A DNA stretch of 64,000 nucleotides. It comes from an uncultured Lachnospiraceae bacterium. Its GTDB lineage: Bacteria; Bacillota; Clostridia; Lachnospirales; Lachnospiraceae. The translations under genes were made by a program, and so were the position numbers. Below are positions 7,449-15,237 of the stretch, one piece after another. The stretch covers positions 1 to 64,000 of the forward strand of contig CAMNCY010000002.1 of assembly GCA_946534785.1 (NCBI GenBank), written 5' to 3'. Below the pieces are notes generated by a model, which was given only the letters and a program-made list of their open reading frames with translations, did not search any database and was not told where the DNA came from. The stretch's first letter is position 1; each line of letters begins with the position of its first letter.

Positions 7449-8939
7449 CTACATTGAAAATCCGTAATATGCCGGAACAATAATGATCAGCAGCGTTACC
7501 GAAAGCATCATGATCATGGGAAGAAGGAGCTTCGTTCCCGCCTCCTCTCCGAGCTGCCTTGCAAGGTTCTTCCGCTCATCAAAAGCCCGTTCCGCTTCTT
7601 CCTGCAGGGCCGGCAGAAGACTGCTGCTGCCCTTTCTCAGATTCTGCGTCAGGAGCGAACACAGCTTGATATACTGCCGGCTCCTGCATCTTTCTCCAAA
7701 ATGGGTATATGCATCCCATTCCGATACGCCGCTGTCCAGTTCATGACAGACGAACAGAATCTCTTCATATGCATATCTTTGTTTCCCCCCTTCCTTTGTT
7801 ACCTGTGCATAATCACTCCCAAGCTTATAAAAAACATTCCGGATACTCATGCCGGCCCCTATGAACAGGACCATTTTGCTGATGATCTGCGGATAGTCAA
7901 TGCTCAGTTCCCGGCTTCGCGCATCGATCCTGGCATGAAGCTGCTGATCCTGCAGAAAACTGCTGAGCACACCTGCTGCCGCAAAAAGCAGAAACAGCGG
8001 AAGACTCTTATCCCTGACCGGCGCCGACCAGACCAGGCTCTGCCCCTCTATTCCGGACGGAAGTTCGAATACTTCCTTATTCCTCGTACTGCTCTCCTTT
8101 TCAAGGATCGCCTCCTCGATCCTGCGCCGGGTCATCTCCTCCTCGGTCCGCTGCGGTCCGGTAAGCCCGACGGAATAGTTTTTCTCAAAGCGAAGCTCTC
8201 CATAGGTAAGGATCGCCGTCAGTACCACCTCCCGGGTCTCCTCCTCTTTCAGGCCGTCTGTCATAACGCTTCCGTCCGAATCAAGCATTCCGTAGCTGCT
8301 GCTCTCCCAGCGGATCCGGAACGGATACCCCTCGACTTTGGACATCAGCTGCAGGGGCCTGCTGACCTTTCTTATGGACGGATTGTCTCCCAGTATCAGG
8401 TGCGGAAGACGGGCGAAAACCTCCTCCGACAGCTTCCCCGCTTCTTCTTCGGTATATTCCTTCTCTCCCACCGAGACCGAAAAGTCTCCGAAGTTCTCTT
8501 CCCTGACCGTCAGGTCAACCGGACTTCCGTTATAGTTCTCCCGGTCCACATACAGTCCGTCCCGCAGGAGCACATCGTTCTTCTGGGAAAAAAAGACACT
8601 GATGGCAAGAAAATCTGCCGCAAAAACAAGACACAGCGCTGTCTGCCATTTGCCGATATAGTATTCCGCCTCTTTTCTGGCGTTATATCCGGCCGGTTCC
8701 AGTGTCTGCAGGTCCCGCCTTACCGTTTCCTTCTTCAGAAGGAGCGTCAGAAAAGAAGGACCTCCCGGATGCTTTCTCCTGAAAACAAGCAATTTCCGGT
8801 ACAGGCGGACGGCACATCTTCGGAAAGGCCGCATGAGAAGACCGGGGTCTTCCGCAGAAACGAGCGGTTCCCTGCGGGACAGGATGAATTCCGCCAAAAA
8901 CAACGCGAAAACAAAAACATACAGGACTCCCGGGATCAT
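7449..8939 (-). CDS. TadC-like type II secretion F-domain membrane protein
   Basis: 496 residues with a membrane helix near the N-terminus, another around 120-140, a large soluble insert, and a C-terminal T2SSF-like half (about 320-496) ending in two hydrophobic helices (KLLLPMIMMLSVTLLIIIVPAYYG). The C-terminal fold and place after TadB fit TadC, one of two inner-membrane platform proteins on which the TadA ATPase acts. The long N-terminal half is larger than in classical TadC. AAAGGAGGG precedes ATG 8939. Confidence 0.85.
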   Translation of the reverse strand: MIPGVLYVFVFALFLAEFILSRREPLVSAEDPGLLMRPFRRCAVRLYRKLLVFRRKHPGGPSFLTLLLKKETVRRDLQTLEPAGYNARKEAEYYIGKWQTALCLVFAADFLAISVFFSQKNDVLLRDGLYVDRENYNGSPVDLTVREENFGDFSVSVGEKEYTEEEAGKLSEEVFARLPHLILGDNPSIRKVSRPLQLMSKVEGYPFRIRWESSSYGMLDSDGSVMTDGLKEEETREVVLTAILTYGELRFEKNYSVGLTGPQRTEEEMTRRRIEEAILEKESSTRNKEVFELPSGIEGQSLVWSAPVRDKSLPLFLLFAAAGVLSSFLQDQQLHARIDARSRELSIDYPQIISKMVLFIGAGMSIRNVFYKLGSDYAQVTKEGGKQRYAYEEILFVCHELDSGVSEWDAYTHFGERCRSRQYIKLCSLLTQNLRKGSSSLLPALQEEAERAFDERKNLARQLGEEAGTKLLLPMIMMLSVTLLIIIVPAYYGFSM

Positions 8940-8957
8940 GCTCCCTCCTTTTACAGC

Positions 8958-9755
8958 TCAGATACTGATCGCCGTGATCTTCTCGGACAGAAGAAAAGCT
9001 CCGCCGTATACGCAAAGGCACAGGCTCATGAAGAGTATGCCTGCCGGATTATGGTAGAGCACATTGAAAAACCCCTTTGATGTCAGGCGAATGTACAGAA
9101 TGATGAAAAACGGCACGACATCCATGATGTTCTGTTCCAGCTTCTTTGCGCTGATGAGGATCGTGATCTCATTCTCAATGTCGATCCGGTTCTGGATCAG
9201 CTGGATCGTACGCGACAGGATATCCGTCATGCTGCCGCCGCTTCTTTTGGCAATCGCAAAAACATCCGCAAATTCCTGTATCTCCGCCACTTCACTCCGC
9301 GCTCCGAATTCCTTCAGGAGTCTTTCCAGCGGAATATTATTGTCCAGGCCAAGCAGCAGAGTCTTCAGCTCCATGCTTATGAGGCTGTTCTTTCCATACA
9401 GGAAGCACATATCCTCGTAAGCTTCCTTTACGGCATTTTCCGCGGCGTATCCGGCTTTGAGCGCTGTCAGGAGGCTGGACGTCATCTCTTTGAACTGGAT
9501 CGTCAGCTCTCTCCGCCGCTTTTCCTTATTCCGGCTGCCGGCCCTTCTGAGGATGGGCATCATGAGAGGCAGCAGGAACGGGATCGCAGCAAGGCTCTGG
9601 TAGAACAGCATCGCTGCCGCGGCCAGTATCGCAAATCCCTCCAGGAGATTGATCACGGAAAGCTGATCCCTCTTCGGAAGCGATTCCCGCAAGAGAGAGC
9701 TTATATGTGTTCTTAAGCCCGTTTTCCTTCTTCCATTCTCCAACGATCCTGCCAT
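8958..9755 (-). CDS. TadB-like type II secretion F-domain membrane protein
   Basis: 265 residues from ATG 9755 (MAGSLENGRR). Two N-terminal membrane helices (about 38-72), a cytoplasmic T2SSF domain with the FADVFAIAKRSGGSM segment, and two C-terminal helices; this is the platform partner of TadC. The start is uncertain: the reading frame overlaps the end of the TadA frame by 230 bases, and a later GTG (VINLLEGF, before the first helix) is possible. GGGAG lies six bases before ATG 9755. TadC follows 18 bases downstream. Confidence 0.85.
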   Translation of the reverse strand: MAGSLENGRRKTGLRTHISSLLRESLPKRDQLSVINLLEGFAILAAAAMLFYQSLAAIPFLLPLMMPILRRAGSRNKEKRRRELTIQFKEMTSSLLTALKAGYAAENAVKEAYEDMCFLYGKNSLISMELKTLLLGLDNNIPLERLLKEFGARSEVAEIQEFADVFAIAKRSGGSMTDILSRTIQLIQNRIDIENEITILISAKKLEQNIMDVVPFFIILYIRLTSKGFFNVLYHNPAGILFMSLCLCVYGGAFLLSEKITAISI

Positions 9756-10935
9756 CCTTCTCTCCCGTCTCCCTGAAAGCAAACAGTCTCCTCAGACGGA
9801 TCTCGCCGTTCTCCATCCCGTCCAGCTCCGATATTTCCAGAAGTTTGCGGGATTTATCCCGGAGTCTTCCGAGATGGACGATGATATCGACCCCGGAAGA
9901 GATCTGTCCCCGGATCGCGGAGACCGGGATCTCCATTCCCATCAGAATCATGGTCTCAAGCCTTGCGAGCATATCCCGCGCACTGTTGGCGTGTCCTGTG
10001 GACATGGAGCCGTCGTGCCCTGTATTCATAGCCTGAATCATATCGATTGCTTCCGCACCCCTGACTTCTCCGACGATGATCCTGTCCGGCCGCATCCTGA
10101 GCGATGCCCTGATCAGGTCCCGGATACTGACCGGCTGGCATCCCTCCACGTTCGCATTCCTGGTCTCCAGCCGTACCAGATTGGGGATGTGCAGGATCTG
10201 AAGCTCCGCATTATCCTCGATCGTGATGATCCGCTCGTCCTTCGGAATGAAATCCGACAGTACGTTCAGGAACGTCGTCTTGCCGGAGCCTGTCCCGCCG
10301 CTGATAAAGATGTTATAGCCGGCAATGACCAGCTTCTCCAGAAAGGCGGCCGTCTCCTCCGATATCGAACCGAAGCGGATCAGATCCGAAATGGTGATGG
10401 GTTTTTCCGGGAACCGCCGTATGGTCAGGATCGGTCCGTTAAGTGCGACCGGCCGCAGGACCACGTTCACACGGGATCCGTCGGGAAGCCTTGCATCCGC
10501 CACCGGCGAGGATTCGTTTACCACACGGTTGCAGGATGCAACGATCTGCTGGATCACATCCCCGAGCTTCTGCCGGGATACAAAATGCTGCTCCAGCTTC
10601 CGGATGGCGCCCTCTTTTTCGATAAAGATGTTGTCCGTGCCGTTGATCATGATCTCCGTAATACCCGGATCGTCCAGAAGATCCTGGAGGATATCCAGCT
10701 TACGGATGGAATGGAAGACATCCTGCCGCAGGTGCTTGCGCAGCTCCAGAGAAACGCCTTTTCCACGGGTAAGCCGTATGATGGCGGCATCGATCAGATC
10801 CAGGACTTCCCCGTCGCCGACCTCCCGGGAGAAATCCAGGCTTTCCATTACACTGTCATAGATCCTGCCGCGGATCGCCCGGTAATCTTCCGGAAGGGAA
10901 CCTCCTCTTACCCGTTCCAGCGGTGCGGCGCTCAC
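9526..10935 (-). CDS. TadA/CpaF secretion ATPase
   Basis: 469 residues in the track. It is the hexameric type II/IV secretion ATPase that powers Flp pilus assembly. Walker A GGTGSGKTT lies at 213-221, the Asp box IITIEDNAEL at 236-245, the DRIIVGEVRG Walker B region near 284, and the GHDGSMSTGHANS histidine box near 306. GTG 10935 overlaps the upstream TadZ-like stop as GTGA. Family members normally end near NTYKLSLAG (about residue 417); the last 50 residues look random and lie inside tadB, so the C-terminal extension is doubtful. Confidence 0.95.
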   Translation of the reverse strand: MSAAPLERVRGGSLPEDYRAIRGRIYDSVMESLDFSREVGDGEVLDLIDAAIIRLTRGKGVSLELRKHLRQDVFHSIRKLDILQDLLDDPGITEIMINGTDNIFIEKEGAIRKLEQHFVSRQKLGDVIQQIVASCNRVVNESSPVADARLPDGSRVNVVLRPVALNGPILTIRRFPEKPITISDLIRFGSISEETAAFLEKLVIAGYNIFISGGTGSGKTTFLNVLSDFIPKDERIITIEDNAELQILHIPNLVRLETRNANVEGCQPVSIRDLIRASLRMRPDRIIVGEVRGAEAIDMIQAMNTGHDGSMSTGHANSARDMLARLETMILMGMEIPVSAIRGQISSGVDIIVHLGRLRDKSRKLLEISELDGMENGEIRLRRLFAFRETGEKDGRIVGEWKKENGLKNTYKLSLAGIASEEGSAFRDQSPGGICDTGRGSDAVLPEPCCDPVPAASHDAHPQKGRQPE

Positions 10936-11939
10936 AGGCTATGCTCCGTCTGCCGGCTTTCCTCGAGGATCCGGCGAACTGTTTCCGCAAACTCTCCCCG
11001 GTCCATGTTCTCCATGGAAGCCGGCAGTTCACGGAAAAGCGGCAGCGGACATTTGACCGTCCTTGTGAAGATATCTTCATAATGGGTCCTCTTCAGAAGT
11101 TCCTCGTAATCCCGGAGTTTTGCATTCGAGACACTGTCCTCTTTCACGATGGTATAGATCCTTCCGCAGCGCCGGAGGATATCAAAGAGGCCCCGGACCG
11201 CTTCCGAAAGGTCCAGCAGCAGGTACCGGTATTCCGTCACCTGGTCGATCATGTCAAAAAAGCCCTGCCACTGTGCGGGCCGGATCTCCTGGAGCTCTGT
11301 AAATCCGCCTCCGGGACAGATGACATCCAGACCGTTGACGCTCTGGACACAAAGCTGCAGACGTGAAGAGAACTTCTCCTTCGCACATTCGCTGTAGTAC
11401 AGAAGGTCCATGAGATTTTCCTTTCCGCCATCCAGAAAATCCAGGCCGGGATAGCATTCCATGTTGACGTAAAGAGCGCCCCCTGTACGGGAAAGCTGTT
11501 CTCCCATGGAGAAGGCCATCGTCGTCTGAAGACATCGCGATACCGGTGAATAAAAACCCAGGATCGTCAAAGGACTTCCGTGACGGATCGCCGCCGGCAG
11601 TACCGTGCCATGCTCCGCGTACAGCTTCACGATCATCTCCGCGATGGTCTGCATGGACTGGTACTTCGAAACATTCGGCACCTCGTCATCCAGGTATCTC
11701 TCGCTTTCGTTCAGTACAAGGACCGGTTTGTATCCTCTCTCCCTGATTTCCGGAGAATAGCATGACTGCGCGATGATCAGGATGGCCGCCTCCTCCGCTT
11801 CCACAAAGGACAGAAGCTTTTCCTCTCCCGAAAAGACACTGATGGGACTCTTCACGCCGAGATGATCCTTCAGATACTCCATTAAGTGACAGGCATAATT
11901 CATTTCCCTGTCACAGATCGCAATAACAGGTTCTCTCAT
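10932..11939 (-). CDS. TadZ/CpaE-like pilus localisation protein, Walker A degenerate
   Basis: 335 residues. An N-terminal receiver-like domain (about 1-120, beginning VIAICDREMNYA) is followed by a MinD/ParA-type domain. At the expected P-loop the sequence reads FYSPVSRCLQTTMAF, with no lysine where KGGxGKT or SGKT would stand, so nucleotide hydrolysis is unlikely. TadZ/CpaE proteins place the Tad machine in the cell. Location between a peptidase and TadA supports the call, though similarity to canonical CpaE is remote. Confidence 0.75.
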   Translation of the reverse strand: MREPVIAICDREMNYACHLMEYLKDHLGVKSPISVFSGEEKLLSFVEAEEAAILIIAQSCYSPEIRERGYKPVLVLNESERYLDDEVPNVSKYQSMQTIAEMIVKLYAEHGTVLPAAIRHGSPLTILGFYSPVSRCLQTTMAFSMGEQLSRTGGALYVNMECYPGLDFLDGGKENLMDLLYYSECAKEKFSSRLQLCVQSVNGLDVICPGGGFTELQEIRPAQWQGFFDMIDQVTEYRYLLLDLSEAVRGLFDILRRCGRIYTIVKEDSVSNAKLRDYEELLKRTHYEDIFTRTVKCPLPLFRELPASMENMDRGEFAETVRRILEESRQTEHSL

Positions 11940-11942
11940 GAT

Positions 11943-12410
11943 TCAGTAAAACCCTCCCAGGTGGATCATGACGGCAGCGGCGGCGGGAAGCGCCATATGG
12001 ACGCCCCTTCTGCTTCCGCGGTATATCTTAAGAAGCATCAGGGCAATAACGGCCGCTGCCAGAAAGGTCAGTGCAAAACATTTGAGGAAGACTTCCGGCT
12101 CCATCAGGACCGAAATGGCCATAAACAGCTTGATATCCCCGGCAGAAATCCCTTTATCGCGCATGATGCGTCCCCTCTTCCGGAAAGGACCGAGGAAAAA
12201 GACGGGAAGGGCAAGGCTGAGCAAAGCCCCTGCCGGCCGCAGGATCCCCGGCGGCCCGCTGCTGCCATACTGCAGGCAGCGCAGTAAAAATCCTGCCAGT
12301 ATTGCCGGAAATGTGATGAAATTGTAGATCTTGCCCTGTAACAGATCTGTGCAGACACTGCAGAAAGTAAGGACAGCCAGGATGATCCCGGCGGCAGAAA
12401 CGGTATGCAT
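11943..12410 (-). CDS. Prepilin peptidase, A24 family (TadV/CpaA-like)
   Basis: 155 residues, polytopic. Catalytic aspartates are in CTDLLQGKIYN near residue 20 and ISAGDIKLFM near residue 98 (GD motif with Lys, typical of the TadV/CpaA group). I prefer ATG 12410 because GGAGGTGA stands seven bases before it; the track start at 12437 adds nine unsupported residues. First gene of the tad operon, three bases ahead of the TadZ-like gene, with a promoter about 90 bases upstream. Confidence 0.9.
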   Translation of the reverse strand: MHTVSAAGIILAVLTFCSVCTDLLQGKIYNFITFPAILAGFLLRCLQYGSSGPPGILRPAGALLSLALPVFFLGPFRKRGRIMRDKGISAGDIKLFMAISVLMEPEVFLKCFALTFLAAAVIALMLLKIYRGSRRGVHMALPAAAAVMIHLGGFY

Positions 12411-12491
12411 CAGGGTCACCTCCATGATCCGATACATACAACAGATATGTCTCTCCGAAAACGGATCCGATGTAACAGATCCGATAAGTGA

Positions 12492-12519
12492 ATTATAGTT
12501 TGGATCGTACGAATTGCAA
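12492..12519 (-). promoter_or_regulatory. Likely promoter of the tad operon
   Basis: Minus-strand TTGCAA (12519-12514), 16-base spacer and TATAAT (12497-12492), reading toward the prepilin peptidase. The next suitable promoter for the whole leftward tad run was not seen. The remaining 12520-12646 stretch is AT-rich and holds the divergent rfbD promoter region with TATAAT near 12604. Confidence 0.6.
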
Positions 12520-12646
12520 CATTATTTCGGAATTTATTTGAATTTTGTAAACAAATAACAAAGATTTTTCCAAAATTTTTACACACCCGTTCTTCAAAAT
12601 GTTTATAATAGTATTTGTCGAAATGTACCGCATCAAAGGAGTATCT

Positions 12647-13513
12647 ATGAAAAATATCATTGTTACCGGCTGCCGCGGACAGCTTGGGATCGCTGTCAAC
12701 CGGCTGCTCGGTGCTTCCGAAGAATACAGGCTCATCAATACGGATGTCGAAGAACTGGATATCACGAACGTGGCGGAGGTCCTGAAGCTGGCCCGCGACG
12801 TAAAGCCTTATGCCATCATCAACTGCGCGGCTTACACTGCCGTCGATGCTGCGGAATCCCATCTTGACCTGAACTACCAGATCAATGCCATCGGACCGCG
12901 CAACCTCGCGATCGCGGCCACTGACACCGGTGCAAAGCTGGTCCACATTTCCACGGACTATGTTTTCCCGGGCAACAGTGAAGCTCCCCTTACCGAATTT
13001 GATCCCGTCGGTCCCCAGAGCGTCTATGGCAAGACCAAGCTTGCCGGCGAGAATTTCGTAAAGGATTTTGCGAAGGATTATTTCATTATCCGTACAGCCT
13101 GGCTCTATGGGGAGGGCAAGAACTTTGTCCGGACCATGCTGGGCCTTTCCGAGAAATTCGACGAAGTGAGCGTCGTCTGCGACCAGTTCGGTTCGCCCAC
13201 CAGCACCGCGGAACTTGCCAAGGCCATCGCCTGCCTTCTTCCCACGGATAATTACGGACTTTTCCACGGTACCTGCGAAGGATCCACCAGCTGGGATGAG
13301 TTTACCAGGGAGATCTTCCGCCTCGCCGGAAAGACAACGAAGGTGAATTCCGTAACGACAGAGGAATACACCGCAGCGCACCCGCAGTCTGCAAAGCGCC
13401 CTCATTACTCTATTCTGGACAACTACATGCTCCGTCTTACGACCGATTTCCGGTTCAAGGAATGGCCGGAAGCCCTGGACGATTACATGCAGTTCATGGG
13501 ATTTAAAGCATGA
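12647..13513 (+). CDS. rfbD: dTDP-4-dehydrorhamnose reductase
   Basis: 288 residues. NAD(P)-binding Rossmann motif VTGCRGQLG at the N-terminus, the ISTDYVFPG segment near residue 100, and the YGKTKLAGE catalytic Tyr-Lys near 128 identify an RmlD-type short-chain reductase. It makes dTDP-L-rhamnose for cell-surface polysaccharide in the cytoplasm. AAAGGAG lies before ATG 12647; the track's extra 16 residues are not used. The other rml genes are absent from the window. It overlaps the PAP2 gene by four bases. Confidence 0.92.
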   Translation: MKNIIVTGCRGQLGIAVNRLLGASEEYRLINTDVEELDITNVAEVLKLARDVKPYAIINCAAYTAVDAAESHLDLNYQINAIGPRNLAIAATDTGAKLVHISTDYVFPGNSEAPLTEFDPVGPQSVYGKTKLAGENFVKDFAKDYFIIRTAWLYGEGKNFVRTMLGLSEKFDEVSVVCDQFGSPTSTAELAKAIACLLPTDNYGLFHGTCEGSTSWDEFTREIFRLAGKTTKVNSVTTEEYTAAHPQSAKRPHYSILDNYMLRLTTDFRFKEWPEALDDYMQFMGFKA

Positions 13514-13980
13514 CGTACCTTACCGACCTTTTCGCCAACCCGCTCGCCGTTTCCGCTGCGCTCGGGTGGTTTTCCGCACAATTCATAAAGACGGTCCTGT
13601 ATTGCATCATCAACCGGGAATTCAATGCGGAGAGGATCTTCGGGAGCGGCGGCATGCCCAGCTCCCATTCCGCGACAGTCTGCGCCCTGGCAGCTTCGAC
13701 CGCCTGCATTTACGGAACTGCCGGATTTGAATTTCCCATGGCCTTCTTTTTTGCCTTCATCGTCATGTACGATGCGACAGGTGTAAGAAAAGAGACCGGC
13801 GAGCAGGCCCGCGTCATCAACGAGTTGGTCGAGGAATGGCGGGAGATGGGCAGGACCATCGAGAGTCTGGAGCCTATGGAGCAGCTGAAAGAGCTTGTCG
13901 GCCATACGCCTCTCCAGGTTGTGGCAGGTGCTGTTCTCGGCATCGTAACTGCCCTTATCGTTTGCTCGGTCATGACATGA
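13510..13980 (+). CDS. Divergent PAP2 family membrane protein
   Basis: 156 residues with four hydrophobic segments. GSGGMPSSHSATVCALA near residue 47 is the phosphatase-like motif of the divergent PAP2 (YuiD-like, DUF212) family, followed by YDATGVRKETGEQA and GHTPLQVVAGAVLG. The family is related to lipid phosphatases but its substrate is unknown. ATGA overlaps with rfbD before it and with the glycosylase gene after it suggest one transcript. Confidence 0.9.
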   Translation: MTYLTDLFANPLAVSAALGWFSAQFIKTVLYCIINREFNAERIFGSGGMPSSHSATVCALAASTACIYGTAGFEFPMAFFFAFIVMYDATGVRKETGEQARVINELVEEWREMGRTIESLEPMEQLKELVGHTPLQVVAGAVLGIVTALIVCSVMT

Positions 13981-14540
13981 CCCCGGCCACGGAACCTATG
14001 ACCTCTATGACAGAAGAGACCTTCCTGACACATCCGTTCGGCCCGCTTTATGCGCCGGATGCCCGGGTCCTGATCCTGGGAAGCTTTCCATCCGTAAAAT
14101 CGCGGGACCAGAAATTTTTCTACGGACATCCGCAGAACCGTTTCTGGAAAATAGCGGCCGCCCTTGCGGATCCTTCCGTGATGGAAGCGGGACTGTCCGG
14201 GGCGCCCATCGAGCCGCCGAAGACGATCGAAGAAAAGAAAGCCCTCATTTTACGCTCCCGCATCGCACTCTGGGATACCATCGGAAGCTGCACCATCACA
14301 GGCTCCTCCGACAGTTCGATCCGAAACGTACAGGTGAATGATCTTTCCGTGATCTTCTGCGCATGCGGGATCCGCCGCGTTTACTGCAATGGCACGGCCT
14401 CCTATGACCTGTACATGAAATATATGCCGGCGGAATACCCCCGGCCGGTAAAGCTTCCGTCCACCAGCCCCGCGAACGCTGCCTGGACGCTTCCAAAGCT
14501 TCTTGCCGCCTGGAAATGCGTCGCCGATGATCTTAAATAA
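13977..14540 (+). CDS. DNA-deoxyinosine glycosylase (UDG superfamily)
   Basis: 187 residues. LILGSFPSVKSRD followed by FYGHPQNRFWKI matches family 6 (HDG) of the uracil-DNA glycosylase superfamily, which removes hypoxanthine from deaminated DNA; the LPSTSPANAAW segment near residue 160 is the second active-site motif. The track's 234-residue form begins inside the PAP2 gene in another frame; ATG 13977, overlapping that stop as ATGA, is the likely start, with ATG 14007 as an alternative. Confidence 0.87.
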   Translation: MTPATEPMTSMTEETFLTHPFGPLYAPDARVLILGSFPSVKSRDQKFFYGHPQNRFWKIAAALADPSVMEAGLSGAPIEPPKTIEEKKALILRSRIALWDTIGSCTITGSSDSSIRNVQVNDLSVIFCACGIRRVYCNGTASYDLYMKYMPAEYPRPVKLPSTSPANAAWTLPKLLAAWKCVADDLK

Positions 14541-14591
14541 GACACATACGACGGGAACATGCTCCGCTGCGCATACCTGCAGACAAAAACA

Positions 14592-14650
14592 AAGATCCCT
14601 GTCCTGTACACCGCATGGATTAAACATGCGAAGCACAGGACAGGGATCTT
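14592..14650. terminator. Long bidirectional hairpin terminator
   Basis: A perfect 16-base inverted repeat (AAGATCCCTGTCCTGT and complement) encloses a further GCATG/CATGC stem. It sits between the convergent glycosylase and DUF1858 genes, so it probably ends both transcripts. Confidence 0.75.
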
Positions 14651-14677
14651 CTGTTTCCTTCATTCGTCGTCCGAAGC

Positions 14678-14899
14678 TCAGGCCAGCTGAAGCTCCTGGT
14701 TCAGATATTTTACGACTTCCTCTCCGTCGAGGCCGTGTACCATACATGCCTCGCTGAGGGTCTCCATAAGGGAAGCGGGGCAGCTGATGCAGCCCATGCC
14801 TATTCTCATAAGGACCTCTGCGGAATCGGGATATTCAAGAATCAGGTCGCGGATGATGATATCGGAAGAAATCGGCTTTTTGACATTTTCTTCTGCCAT
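14678..14899 (-). CDS. DUF1858 redox-disulfide protein
   Basis: 73 residues. The core IIRDLILEYPDSAEVLMRIG and GCISCPAS match the small DUF1858 / hybrid-cluster-associated redox disulfide family, with a CxxC motif near residue 38. The biochemical role is not established. AGGAGG lies nine bases before ATG 14899; another ATG at 14905 is too close to it. The gene is flanked by a terminator and followed upstream by copA's end, and looks monocistronic. Confidence 0.88.
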   Translation of the reverse strand: MAEENVKKPISSDIIIRDLILEYPDSAEVLMRIGMGCISCPASLMETLSEACMVHGLDGEEVVKYLNQELQLA

Positions 14900-15027
14900 T
14901 TTCATGTACCTCCTGCCAAAAGTAATTATAAGTGTATCAGATTGATGAAACGGATGCAATTTTATTTTGCTTCATTTTTCTGCCGCAGATCCTGCCGGAA
15001 TGGCCGGCAGATAAGCCCGTTTCCGGC

Positions 15028-15237
15028 TTATTCGATCCCGAGGACGGTGTAATCCTTATCCTCGACAGCCTGCCTGAGCACGTCGTCTGCAACGTCCGCG
15101 CTGAGTGTCACGACGGCTCTCCCTTCCGTATGGGAAACCTCTGCCGCTTCCACGCCCTCGATCTTCTCCAGCGCCTTTTTGACAGTCGCTTCACAGTGCT
15201 CACACATCATGCCTTCGATCTTCATGGTTTTTTTCAT
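15028..15237 (-). CDS. Possible internal start giving free CopZ-like chaperone
   Basis: Inside copA and in the same frame, AAAGGAG stands seven to nine bases before ATG 15237, an ideal translation start. It would yield a 69-residue HMA protein (MKKTMKIEGMMCEHC...) the size of CopZ. The sequence shows the signal; that it is used is inference. The alternative is that it serves only as the covalent C-terminal domain of CopA. Confidence 0.45.
   Translation of the reverse strand: MKKTMKIEGMMCEHCEATVKKALEKIEGVEAAEVSHTEGRAVVTLSADVADDVLRQAVEDKDYTVLGIE

Noticed and set aside
7701-9080. 459-residue plus-strand ORF opposite tadC
   Set aside because: Antisense of tadC; basic, repetitive composition and no start signal.
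12416-13405. 329-residue minus-strand ORF opposite rfbD
   Set aside because: Shadow of rfbD in reverse; no ribosome site at its start and no recognisable domain.
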